Source: Hirudinaria manillensis
Taxonomy: Eukaryota > Annelida > Clitellata > Hirudinida > Hirudinidae
Reading direction: 5' to 3'
NCBI GenBank assembly: GCA_034509925.1
Contig: CM067526.1
Location: 5,341,501-5,405,500, forward strand
Length of the DNA stretch: 64,000 bases
Both the position numbers and the translations under genes were made by a program. Shown one piece after another: positions 47,443-59,442 of the stretch; within the stretch, counting starts at the first letter, position 1; every line of letters begins with the position of its first letter. Below the pieces are notes generated by a model that saw only the letters and a program-made list of their open reading frames with translations, had not been told where the DNA came from and did no database searches.

Positions 47443-50151
47443 TCAAATCTTGCCGCCTAGAAAGTTTTCCTTGGTGTAGAGCATCAACTTTTTCGAGTAT
47501 TCATTCGAATCCATTGCATATGTGTACGGATCCGTCTTACCTGACATCGATGGTTGCAATAATTCACAGCGACCGTGATATGGTCTCCACATCAACAACT
47601 TCAAACGAGTCGTAAAATTGGCATAAAGAAAATCAATAATATACGCTTATATATATTTCATATAATTGCAATATATAAGATATAAAAAAACACTAATTAT
47701 TAAAGAGAATCATCTGTTCAGCATTAATCTACCAATTACAAGACTGAGAAACTATTGTGAAAAATTTACTCTTAAAAACAGTTACCAGAATAGTTTCAAT
47801 TATCAAAATTATCAAATTTATTTCATTGCTGTTTGGATTCGGTGAGAATTTCACTATTGTTATTTGATTCGCCAAAAAAAAACAAAACAAATCTGTGTCA
47901 TTGTGAAGTGCAATGCATCATCAGAGAGAATATCATGACAATAATAAGAACGAACATTATGCTTTTCCTTTAATGCAATAAGGCTGCAGTTGATATCATG
48001 GCTCAGATGGAAGAGGGTACACTTACTAAATCACTAAAAGTATGGCAAGTATATAGCCCAGGGAATATTAGTTAGTGAATTTTGAAATTTTAGGACAAAG
48101 CGAAGGACAATTAAATTGAATGGCCCAGATGTAACCAATGATCGTACAATGTTTGTTGTTAAGAATATTAAGACAAGACTTGTTTTTTTAGATTGGGGTC
48201 TCTTCGAACTGCATCTTACCTGACCAGAGTTACAAGTTGGAGCGTAGAGTGCGTAGCATTTCAGAGGAGGAGTTAAATGCTCGGGCACGATTTTTGGACA
48301 TTGCTGCTGTAGTGGTCCTAATAGTGTAGACCTCTTACCCATAGGTTTGTTTACATCAACGTCGATGGCCATCTCAATGGACCACTCAAGGGTTTTCAAG
48401 ATTTGGAAGGCGCGACTTCTGATATCCTTTAAGGCTAAGTAAGTGTAGAATTTCTGCTTTCTGTAAGCAAACGTCAAGGTTGGATTTGGTGTGAAGTGTT
48501 TTTTCGGAACGGTCCACCCAATCTATTTATATCAAAGTTGTACAATTAATAATTTTGAAAAGTTTTTTCCTGAAATTTACACAACGTTTAATTAACAAAT
48601 TTTAAATTGTTATCATTTGTACAGTTTTAACAGTGCTTTGGTCCCTGAATGTGTGATCACAATCGTTGAACCGTTTTGGAGTTGTATTAATAGTATATTC
48701 TTAATACGAGAGTCTAATGAAGGAGATTTATATCGTTCAATCTGATGGATCGGTAATTAATTTCTTTTTTCATCACTTCGAAAAGACAATTGCCATACAA
48801 TTTACTGATTAACATGCTCAAAATTAAACTATTACAACGATTTGGTAAGGCCTGCCTGAGTATTTAAGTGGTCATCCATGTATACAGTCCTGACGGATTT
48901 ATCCTCTATGGGTCCCCTAATTCCTACGGACTCAGTCGTTGCCCCGTACCAAGGTAATGCCACGCTATCTGAATCGCTTATCATAGTGTATTTTCCCGTT
49001 GTAAGCTCTGGAATTTCCCAGCTTGTTCTTTAATCGAAAAAAGTGGTTTTGATGAACGTCAAATGATTTAAATTAACATGGAAGTAATTTCACTTTTTAG
49101 CATTTAAAAGTTACCGTGATGACATTGTCAAAATCAAATATTTTATGATTAACGATTAACTTAAACTAACGATTAAACTGAACTAAATTATCACAAAAAT
49201 TTCAAATACTTACATTCCTACATCACCATAAACCAAAACGAGAGTTACCGTGATGACATTGTCAAAATCAAATATTTTATGATTAACGATTAACTTAAAC
49301 TAACGATTAAACTGAACTAAATTATCACACAAATTTCAAATACTTACATTCCTACATCACCATAAACCAAAACGAGAGTCATCTCTGTACAAACTTGGAT
49401 CCATCCGATTTGAATGTTTGCTCCAGATGGCAATTCAGGAATTTCGACTGTGGCGGAAGCTCTATTTTGAAGCAATTTTCTTTTAAATTTGGCAGAAAAT
49501 CATTTAAATTAATACACATTTATATTTGTAGATAATGCTGTTAAATTGAAAGTTAAAATTTCCTATTTTTCATCGAGATGTTTTATTTTTTGTTATAGAT
49601 ATTACTAATTGTGCATGGATATATGAGATTATTTTTAATGTTTAATGTTAAAACAATTTAAGATACGCAGGCAGTTGCACAATTATAAAAATGGGGTTTA
49701 TGAAAAATTATTTTTTAAATTGTATGTTCTAATTTTAGATGATTGTTCCCTTTACATTTGTACACACAATATTTATTCAGTCAGAAGTCAGTTAGTGTTA
49801 CATGAACAAATTTAACATCCCTCTATACTTAAACATTGATTTTACATACTGCTCATAAATTGCATGGCTCATTTAAATAAAAATAGTTATTTTTTTTAAT
49901 AACAAATCTGTTTAAAGAAAATATTTGATATTATCACATAATTTATGTATAACATAAACGTATATAGCCATCACAGATACCATCACTGCCAATTCTCAAA
50001 TATTAAACCTGAAATGTGGCGAACTAATTTGGAGTAAATCTTGATCGTCTTGGAGGACGGTCACACCCTGGTCCATTCCGAACTTAAGTTGCTGCAGCTT
50101 TATATCCGAAGCCTTTAATGAAGGCTGCGAATCCATAGTTTTCCAAGCCAT
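47443..50151 (-). CDS. FAM78-like: FAM78-like gene 9, complete five-exon gene
   Basis: Exons: A 50009-50151 (MAWKTMDSQ), B 49348-49461, C 48856-49027, D 48220-48522, E 47443-47598 (TGA). Coding total is 888 nt, 295 residues, open. The exon C donor is CAG|GCAGGC (GC type), shared with genes 8 and 10. Motifs: GWIQVCTEM, SWEIPEL, ISDSDS, PWYG, RKQKF, GKRSTLLGPLQQ and MWRPYHG. A 134-bp direct duplication (49110-49243 and 49244-49377) copies the 3' end of exon B with its donor into the B-C intron. Either donor could be offered to the spliceosome, but only the outer copy has a complete exon B with an acceptor. Upstream sequence closely matches that of gene 10. Function unknown. Confidence 0.88.
47909..48020 (+). 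mobile_element. piggyBac fossil (gene 9 D-E intron)
   Basis: The plus strand has MHHQREYHDNNKNE from about 47913, then a diverged GVD-like stretch (AVDIMAQMEEG) near 47985-48018. It matches the fossil in gene 8 at the same intron position. Confidence 0.6.
49110..49377. repeat. 134-bp direct duplication copying the 3' end of exon B (gene 9)
   Basis: 49110-49243 and 49244-49377 are nearly identical (only a few substitutions), starting GTTACCGTGATGACATTGTC and ending AACCAAAACGAGAG. Each copy holds the last 30 nt or so of exon B and its GT donor (49348|49347 outer, 49214|49213 inner). A two-base AG microhomology lies at the join. Confidence 0.85.
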
Positions 50152-52944
50152 GTTCTTCGAAGTAATGAATACAAATTTCAGGCAAACTTGAAGTAATTTC
50201 GGACGACCCAGTCAGTTCCACTTTACGCTAACATTCCCTTGAGGTAAAACTGTTACTGTGATTCCGTAATTTTCTGAGAAACGCGAGGCATGGGTAGAGA
50301 CTTCGAAATCTAGCTCTCCAAAGACTTTTGTAACAAATTTGACCATGACTTGATTTAATTTGACATCTTACTTCTGACGACAAATAATTTATGATCGAGC
50401 TTGACGAGATGTTTTTTTATGTTATATTTCATTGATAAATAGAATTCTGTTGCCTACAAGAGCTGCTTTGAGATTGTTGGAATAGATCTTAAAATAGGAC
50501 TGATATTCTTTGATTTGATGGTTCAATTGAATTGGTTGTTGGCCGATTAATGGAATCCCTGCGGAGCAAATTCAAATTACTGGATCTGATGTTCCTCAAG
50601 TTAGAGTGGTTGAAGCTGCAATGTATATAGCTGAAAGATTTTCTCCGCTTCTTAGCCTGGTCTGCTGCTTCTATATTTTAAGATATGGAAAGGTGATGCT
50701 TTGTCTTTATCTTCAAAACAGTCCGGAATGGAATCATGCAAGTCATTCAATAGAAAAGCATCACATCTCCGTCCACTAAGATGAGTCCAGCCAGTGACCC
50801 GCACGCTCATTAGGTGTAGTCTTACCTGGGTTAGTAAGAAATCGAGGAATTTGATGTCCTCGACATTCGATCAACCGTTTATACTTCCCATCAGAGTGTT
50901 TCTCAGCATGGGTCAAAATCCATACGATTGTTTGACTCGGATTTTTGGCAGATTATTTGCTTTAAAATGCAGGAACTGATTGAACGACATTCAATCCTTG
51001 AAATAAGCATGTTGTTCAAATCTTTTACTAAGACTATTAAAATAAAAGACAAGAAATGTATGAATTGTTTTAATTGAACAGATATTTTTAAGTTCAATAA
51101 GTAAGACGTGCTATTTCTTCTTTTTCAACATTTTCGTTATGACATCATCGAAGTATCGCTTAGGTTTACATTGAAATATTAGAAAGGTCGTTTAAAAATG
51201 TTTGCCCTAAATTGAGGCTAAATAATATCCTAGTAGTTGCTTCACAATAATTTCCATTTCGAAACAAAATTAGAGACCGAATATTTGATGATAATAGGTT
51301 TTAAGAAACTCGAATGAAAGTATTTTTGTTCACGATAAAGCAGAGCACCTCCATCATTTCTATATGATTTGAACAAGACACTTATGGACAAATTTTAAAT
51401 GATTTCAAAACTGACTTCCCTTCATGGAACCATAAAGTACTTGAACTTTATCATGCAATAAATATGATGAAAAAATAAATGATACTGATCGACAATAAAA
51501 TATTAATAAATAAATTCCAATTTTATGAACTCCAAATACTCAGACACTGGCAAAAACTTTTGGAAATATTCATCAAGTTTTTTGATAAATCTCCATATCA
51601 GAAGGAATGTCTTAAAATCAGATTGCATCGTCATTGATATGCGTACATTATTTCATTATTTCTGTAAAATATCGTCAACTGGGAAGTATTTAAATGTGTT
51701 TCGATCAATCCGAACGAAACGCGCCAGTAAGTACTAGATTATTGACTATAAATAGTCTCGGGATATTCCGCGTATCCTCTTTCTGGACTTAATGACCCTG
51801 ATTAACATATTGAGGTTAATAAAGGCTTATAGTTTGAAATATAAATTATTTTCGACCCGATAAGCATTCTTAAATGTTGATGATAATGATGAAAAGAAAG
51901 TTATGTTTTTTTAATTTAGCTTCTTGTGTTTTGTCGTAGATGTTTTTTTCTAATATTTAATAGATGTAAATTTAAGTTATTTAATTGTTCTGCTGGTTTG
52001 TGTGTTGGTAATATATGCCCGCCACGATAAAAATTGACAATCAAACATGTAAAAAATATACCGATTACTATGTCAGGACATTTCGATTTAAGTTCCGATC
52101 ATCCTTGACTTCTCAATAATAATTTTCTAATCACAACTAATGTTAACTCATAAGTTTAATTTTATAATGAAATAGGTTTAACCCTATGTTCAGCCATAAT
52201 ACATTAGACTTTCATGGTTTTAACACAAATTTATTTTTCATATTTTTTGGTTTATATGACTAAAATTTATAGTAAGATTTCATGCGATTACAGGCAGAAA
52301 TAAATTTAAAATGAAATAATTTTTTTTTAAATCAGTAACCTATTGATGATTATGGAGTGAAAGTAAAATTTGGAGGGCATTAAAATGTTTCTAAAACGAG
52401 ATTTAAAAGGTTCAAATGCTGGTCAGAAATCATGGTTTTCATTGAAATAATCAGCGAACTGGAACATTAGATTTCTTCATTTCATCAAACTTGTCTCAAT
52501 TACTGTACTTCCAATGGTGTTACTAAGGTTAGTGAGATCTTCATTCAGTCAAAACCACGCCATGAATTTCCGAATGATTTGAAATATTTTCGATGAGTAA
52601 CCTCCTGATTGAAAATTCGTCGGATATCGTCCATCAATCAATGAATGAAGATAATGGAATAGGAATACGAACCTGTTCATGAGTTTCTCGTTCAACATTC
52701 AAAAAAGAAAAAATGGCGAGAACCACTTCTAATAATTCTTCAAAATATTAAAATCTAAGTGAAATATTAATTCTGTTTTGAGCACGAGGTGTCATTTTGG
52801 TGTCACTTCGTCGATTCAGGGTGGAACGAAATTATTATGGATATTTCTATTGACGTTGTTTCGGGCTTTCTTCTAGGAGCACATGCTTTTGTTTTTTCCT
52901 TTGCGATTTTTCCTTTTTTATTCATTTTTCCTGATTTTTATTGT
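50152..52944. other. Spacer between genes 9 and 10
   Basis: 50155-50900 upstream block (close to 59446-60200), 51083-51147 promoter, then AT-rich DNA without recognised content to about 51940. 51940-52340 matches 46430-46830. 52340-52650 is the downstream block and 52660-52944 the 3' flank of gene 10. Confidence 0.55.
51083..51147 (-). promoter_or_regulatory. Putative promoter of gene 9: CRE variant and TATA-like box
   Basis: TGACATCA (plus strand) at 51140-51147 and TTAAAAATA (minus) near 51083-51091. It is 989 bp upstream of the ATG, identical to the gene 10 spacing. Confidence 0.5.
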
Positions 52945-55900
52945 TCAAATCCGGCCGCTTAGGAAGTTTTCTTTGGTGTAGACCATCAACTTTTTCTTGT
53001 AATCATTCGTCAGAGCTGCGTATGCGTACGGATCGATCGTACTTTTTTTCGGCGATATAAGTATTTCATTGCAACCATGGTACGGTCTCCAGATCACCAA
53101 CTTCAAAAGAGTCGTAGAATGAGCGTAAAAATCTTTCATATTCGCTTGTTTATGCTTCATATAATTGTAATTTATAAGATATCAAGAAAACAAACAAATG
53201 ATTAGAGAATCTTCTCTTTAGCATTAATTTACCAACTACCAGACTGAGAAACTATTGTGAAAAAAGTTACTCTTAAAAATAGTTACCAGAAGAGATTCTA
53301 TTATCAAAACTTATATTTTATTGTTGTTTGGATTCGGTGGGAATATATTTTATTGTTGTTTGGATTCGGTGAGAATTTCACTATTGTTATTTGCTTCTCC
53401 AAAAAAAAAACAACAAACAAATCTCTATCATTTCAAATGGAGCACCAATAGAAGTGGAGCGCGGCATTCGGTTGTTTAAGACCGTTATAAATAGCCTTGT
53501 TTCTATTCTGCTCGCGCTCTTTTCGTGATCTTGTGATTAACTGATAAAGTTACCGAAACAGTAGTTCTCGACTAGTCATCCTCCGATGGCACAATACAAC
53601 AGTAAAGTGCAAAGCATCATCAGCCAGAATATCGTGAAAGTGTTAATAAAAAACATCTAATATGCTTTTCCTTTATTACAATAATACTGGATTGATACCA
53701 TTGCTCAGATAGTATAGGGTACACCACTGTAAGTTTACAAGTATATAGCCAGGGATACATTAATTAGGGAATTTAGTCATTTTAGGACAAAGCTTAGGAC
53801 AATTAAATTGAATGGCCCAGATGTAACCAACGATCATACAATGTTTGTTGTTTAGAATATTAAGACAAAATTTGTCTAAAAAGATTGGGGTCAATTCGAA
53901 CTGCATCTAACCTGAGCAGTGTTACAAGTCGGATTCCGGAATGCGTAGCATTGCGGAAGAGGGATTAAATGCTCGGGCACGATTTGTGCACATTGCTGCT
54001 GAAGTGGTCCTAATAGTGTGGACCTCTTACCCAAAGGTTTGTTTACATCAACCTCGATGGCAATCTCAATGGACCACTCTAGAGTTTTCAAGATTTGGAT
54101 GATGTTACTTTTTACGTCCTTTAAGGCTAAGTAATTGTAAAATTTCTGCTTTCTGTACACAAACTTCAACGTTGGATTTGGTGGATCGAAGTGTTTTTTC
54201 GGAACACCCCAGGTAATCTATTAATATCAAAGTTGTTCAAAAAAGGTTACACTAAAAGTATATTCTTAATCCGAAAGGCTAATGAAGAAGATTTATAATA
54301 TTCAAAGCGATAACTCAGTAATTAATTTCTTTATTCATCATTTCGAAAAGCCAATTACTGCACAATTTACATGCTCAAAATTAAACTATTGCAACGATTT
54401 GGTAAGGCCTGCCTGAGTATTTAAGTTGTCATCCATGCTTACAGTCCTGACGGATTTATCCTCTGTGGGTCCCAGAATGCCGGCGGACTCAGTCGTTACC
54501 CCGTACCATGGTAATACCACGCTATCTGAATCGCTTATCATTGCGTATTTTCCAGTTACAAGCTCTGGAATTTCCCAGCTTGCTCTTTAATCGAATGAAG
54601 TGGTTTTTGATGAACGTCTAAAGTTTTATAGTGACACGGAAGTAATTTCAATTTTTAGCATTTAAAAGTTACCGCATTGACATTGTCAAAATCAAATATT
54701 TTATAATCACATTAAGGAATGATGATGATTAAATTAACGATTAACTAAAAGTATAAGCGAATTATTATAAAACTTTTCAAATACTTACATTCCTGCATCA
54801 CCATAAACGAAAACGAGAATCATCTCTGTACAAACTTGGATCCATCCGATTTGAATGTTTGCTCCAGATGGCAATTCAGGAATTTCGACTGTGGCGGAAG
54901 CTCTATTTTGAAGCAATTAATTTTTTAATTTGGCAGATAATCATTTAAACACACATTTATATTTGCATAATATCTAGATAATGTTGTTAAACTCAAAGTT
55001 AAAAAAAAAAGAATTAATTTAATTTAACCGTTTAATATCCAATTTATTATTTTTTATCGAAGTGTTTTATTTTTTGTTATAGATATTACTAATTGTGCAT
55101 GGATATATGAGATAATTTTTAATGTTTAGCATTTAAACAATTTAAGATAATCGGGCAGTTGCACAATTATAAAAATGAAAAATTATTTTTTAAATTGTTT
55201 GTTCTAATTTTAGATGTTTGTTCCTTTTACATTCGTCACACAATATTTAATCAATCAGAAGTCAATTAGTTCCCAGCAAACGCATCCCCGGGGATGCCCG
55301 CGAAAGCTTTTTGCCCGTTTTGCACGCATCAGCTGAACAATTTTGACGTTATTTAGTTTGAAAATTCTCGCTAAAGTGGTCGCTGGTGCAGAGTATATTA
55401 TTTAATGTGAATATACTCAATAAATAACGTTTGGAGCTATTTAAAGTGAGTTTTCACGAATCAGCGGCTAAACAAATAGGCGGATCTATGCTTGATGGAG
55501 TGTTGTCTTTCTATATCCTTACACGGAATAAAGGGCAGAGGGCGAGATGCCTTGCCTGACTTGCCTGCATTAGTTAAACTAAGCATTTATGTTAGTTAGA
55601 TTGAAAATTCATGCTAAATAAGTCGGTGGTGTAGACGATGTTATTTAACGTAAATGTGCTGGCTAAATAACGTTTGGAGCTATAATTAAATATATTTAGA
55701 ACGAATTTTCATAATGGCGTAAAATGGGCGGATCATGATGAGGCGCGGGTATCATAAGGCCAGAGTCTTTGTCTCTTGGTCCGATTTGCATCTGTTAGGA
55801 ATAGACTTTTTGGAATGGGATGTGTGTCACTATTAGTACTGATCAAACCTCAAGATAGTGAGGTTTTATTATTTAATTTGATAGTTCATTGAAAACTTCA

Positions 55901-58900
55901 AAGCTAAGCTTTTTTCTGCACCACCTCTTTAGAATGAGTGTCATCTTGGTCAACATGCACCCAAAGGCGCAAATTAACGAAGCGAGTGTCTAAAATAATG
56001 GATTCATTCAAGACTGTTACTTTTGTTAACGTTGAGTATGCTCCTCCATGCTCAAGTATACACAATGACATTGATGATACACTATAGAGTGGATTGAAGA
56101 GTCATCTCACCAGTTTGATGAAGAAACATGGTCTGTGCCATCTTTTAAATTTGAAACTTTTCTGTATCAGCTTAAAAATTAGTCAAAAAGCCAAGTAAAC
56201 ATCTTGCTCAAATTGTTAAGAGGATTAAAGAAGGTCAATTGTTCTTGAAGAAATATGAAACAACCTTCTCACATTTCAAAAGATTGCATTTGCCATTGAC
56301 AAAAAAGTGAGTTAAGCAACATTGTAATGTTATTCAATAAATTCAAACATCATTATTGATATGTAGTGAGCGTCGTAAAAATAGGACATTTGCATATTTT
56401 GACGACATCATTCCAAGTAGTGGAATTATGTAAACCATTTTTTTTGTATGATATAATAAAATACGTTACATTTACAGATTTATCAAATTTATTGTTCAGA
56501 AATAAATATTTTATGAGAAATTAACAAAACACTGGAAATCCCCGAAATTAGACACATCAACGAAGGACACTGTGGAGCAAAAATTTACAAATTTATTGGA
56601 TTTAAACTTTTAAAATATGATTTATATGAAAGTCAATATTGAGTTATGTCTCATTTCTTCATAATTACCTCTTTAGTTCCTTTTTTTAATGATTCCAGGA
56701 AAGGATTTAGGATGTCTTCGTCCAGCTCTTTCCAGGCCTTTTCCAAAGAGTCTAAGTTCTTCAACATTGAAACATTGCTTTCCATTACATTAATTATATC
56801 AATATATTTTCCCAGGAAAGCAGTCCCCATACGTTTTCGATGGGGTTCAAGTCTGGGGAGCGAGATGGTCACTTGAGAACCTCGAAATTCCGTTCCTGGA
56901 AAAAAAGTATGGTTGATCTTGCCGTGTGTAGAGAGGCATTATCATTCTAGAAGATGACCCTTTCATTTCCAAATTTGTCACATAATGTGAACAAATGATG
57001 GTCCGGTGTTTGAACATATTTAGCAGAGTTTTGCTTCCACTCTAAGAACACAAGTTCCGAAGAACCTCGAGAGGAAATGGCAGCCCAGACCATCGCTGAG
57101 CCACCTCTAAAATGTCTTTTAAATATTTTGTGGATCTTCTGATATCATGGCAGTGATATTTGAATCCATTTGGACAGTCTAATTTAAATTTCGTTTCAAC
57201 TGAAAAAATAACAGAGTTCCAGTTAGTGTCCAAATCCAGCATATCATTTGCCCAGTTTAGTCGGAACTTCTTGTGGGCCTCCGTCAGAAACGGCTTGTGA
57301 TGATGCTTAACAAACTTTAGAAAACCACTTCCATGAGACACCTCAATATTGTCGATCGACTGACATTCAGGCTTAAGCTATTTTTGAAGTCTTTTGTTGA
57401 ACTAAGCTCCTTGGAAACTTTACGAAAGATGACTCTTCTCTGACGTTCATCCAGTTTTTTTCGGTCTTCCAGGGGAACAAATAGTTCCACAAATTTGAGT
57501 ATCACTTAAAAAATGACTAATAACATTTCTGGAACAATTTAACTTCCTAGAAATTTCAGAAATTGACAAATTCGAGTCTCTAAAAGTAAGAATTTGTCCC
57601 TTTTCAATATCATTTAGTTTCTTTTATAAACCCATCTATAACAACGTTAGCTGCCGGTGTTTTCTTCTACAAACATGTTACGGACATAAAGTAATATATA
57701 AGAAGTCATATTATGTTAATGAATTTTTGTGAAAGCTGTAAAATAAATTTTTTTCTACAACGGATGCTTTGTTATGGAAACTTCGAGAAACATCAAAAGC
57801 GTTTCTTGGTGGATTCTCATCAATATTCATATTTTATTGCTAAATTGTATTGATTACTAATTAATTAATTTCTTGGGATCGCTAAAATCAGCATTTTGAC
57901 AAAGTTTAACGGTAATTTTAAAGATAGGGATAGAAATCACGTGATTCTCGAACGCGCACTGTTAAAACAGATTTGGAAAAAGGCTGATAAGGAGATTATT
58001 TCATTTCTTGAAAGTCTGAGAAAAACGAATAACGATGTTCATGAAGATTTAAAACCTTGAGAAAGGCAATGTGATTGAAAAATGCAGATTTTCCAGAAGG
58101 AGTACATCTCCCAGTTCGAGATGTTGCATTTTTAGTCTTCGAGGACCTTTTAAAGGATCCTGTGATATAGTCTGATTTGGTTAGTGTAAGGGTAACATTT
58201 TAGTATTTGTTTAATAATTTTTCATTTTTTATTCAGATTTTTGCTTTATGTATCAATGGGAGTTACAACCTAGATACAACAATAAAAAAGATAATTGAAG
58301 CTTATGAGGATGTGGCCTGATTATTTAGCTTTATGGGGCAATCTGGCAAAAATGCCTTTGGACAATCTGAGATGATGAAATCTGCCACACCAAATTAGCG
58401 CAGTAATTAAGATAAAGCTTTGTTAAACGTTTGACATTTTAATGTTATGTATGTCATATAGCTTGGTTCAGGAAAGATTTTAAGGCAGTTCTAAATTATT
58501 TAAACGAATGATTTAATGTCGCTGGTGGGCGGAACCGAATATTAATCAGCGAGCACCCAACCAGAATCCCAAAAAGCTATTTTCAAAACTTTTCAAGTTA
58601 AAGAATGTTTAAACAGTTTTAATAATAAAATGTAAATTTGATTCAGAGGCACACTGAGCCATAGGTTTGTTTACATAGAAACATTTCAATAACAAGAATT
58701 ATTTTTTTAATAAATCTGTTTAATAGAAATATTCGATATTTCTCCAGAATTTATGTATAACATAAATGTATACAGCTCTAGCACCTCATATTACACGATA
58801 CTAGTGGGTATCATTAAAACATCCTTTAAAGCCGCATATATTTTAAGTATAATGTCTCTTTGGTATGTAGCACAAGTTTTTTTTTAATCTCCAGGAGCGT

Positions 58901-59442
58901 AACGTACGCCGTACTAAATCAGTTTCGACTGTGTATTACGACACTCATAGATTATTTCAGGAAATAAATTAAATTTAAAGAAACTTAGAATTTTTTTAAA
59001 CTAAATTATTAACAAAATAAAAATATTGATTGATTAAATAAAAAATAGTTTTGGATGTCGATTCTATATTAAAATCATATAAAGGATTTTGCTACCTTGT
59101 TAATTATCACCATTAATTTCAATCAAATTATTCAAAAATTGTCCCCTTTGGAATAGGGTGCTATTAACTGAATATATCATGCTTATGCAAAAGTCCAGAA
59201 ACCAGATATTTTGTAACTAACCGGTATGTGATCAAAGCATAATTATCATACATATAAACCATCATAGACAGAATCACTGCCAATTCTGAAATAATAAACC
59301 TGAAAAATGGCGAGCTAATGCATAGTAAATTAGGGTTCTCTTGGAGTTTCGTCTCAGTCTGCTCCATTCTAAACTCAAGTTGCTGCTGCTTTATATCCGA
59401 AGCCATCAATACAGGCTGAAGATTCCTAGGTCTCGAAGCCAT
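52945..59442 (-). CDS. FAM78-like: FAM78-like gene 10, complete five-exon gene with a 4.4 kb first intron
   Basis: Exons: A 59300-59442 (MASRPRNLQ), B 54789-54902, C 54413-54584, D 53912-54217 (306 nt), E 52945-53100 (TGA). Coding total is 891 nt, 296 residues, open. The exon C donor is CAG|GCAGGC (GC type), and the exon D donor is GTTAGA. Motifs: GWIQVCTEM, SWEIPELVTGK, ISDSDS, PWYG, RKQKF, GKRSTLLGPLQQ and VIWRPYHG. I assign exon A at 59.3 kb to this gene because the intron sequence on both sides of a 3.4 kb insertion (55271-58671) lines up with the A-B introns of genes 8 and 9. If the insertion blocks splicing, the gene would be dead despite its intact exons. The D-E intron carries a piggyBac fossil split by a GC-rich 164-bp insert. 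Confidence 0.82.
53438..53601. mobile_element. GC-rich 164-bp LTR-like insertion in the gene 10 piggyBac fossil
   Basis: It begins TGGAGCACC and ends ATACAACA, with TATAAATA near 53489. Genes 8 and 9 lack it at the same site. Flanks are TCAAA and GTAAA, so a target duplication is not clear. It resembles a small solo LTR in base content and ends, but the class is uncertain. Confidence 0.45.
53606..53715 (+). mobile_element. piggyBac fossil (gene 10 D-E intron)
   Basis: The plus strand reads KHHQPEYRESVNKKH, a decayed version of the MHHQPEYHDNNKK block, followed by a TGGATTGATACCATTGCTCAG stretch near 53689 that matches the GVDT.DQ region in the sister copies. Confidence 0.55.
55330..55745. 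repeat. Two diverged direct repeats inside the insertion
   Basis: 55340-55500 and 55590-55740 share GAAAATTC.(T/C)GCTAAA, a GTTATTTAA core, AAATAACGTTTGGAGCTAT and GGGCGGATC/GGCGGATC. They are about 160 bp each and about 240 bp apart. They may be iterons of the unknown host element. Confidence 0.6.
56651..57640 (-). mobile_element. Tc1/mariner (Tc3-like) transposase, inactive
   Basis: Reading the minus strand with frameshifts: N-terminal helix-turn-helix (GQILTFRDSNLSISEISRKL near 57600), a GRP hook, DERQRRVIFRKVSKELSS, then NWNSVIFSVETKFKLDCPNG, where the first catalytic Asp (normally D in FSDE) is Val. Then NDNASLHTARST (second Asp) and SRSPDLNPIENVWG (Glu). There are 34 residues between the last two, so it is DD34E. 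At least two in-frame stops and several frameshifts are present. It belongs to the Tc1 family. Exact ends and inverted repeats were not found. It is nested in the 3.4 kb insertion. Confidence 0.85.

Larger units (their letters stand above)
55271..58671. mobile_element. 3.4 kb composite insertion in the first intron of gene 10
   Basis: Gene 9 intron sequence stops matching at GTCAATTAGT (55270) and resumes near 58672 (AAACATTTCAATAACAAG). Between them lie a tandem repeat (55330-55745), a broken open stretch on the plus strand around 56090-56310 (VKRIKEGQLFLKKYETTFSH), a Tc1 copy and, at 57950-58180, another decayed stretch (LKQIWKKADKEIISFLES). I do not recognise the host element, and clear terminal repeats are not visible. 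Confidence 0.55.
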
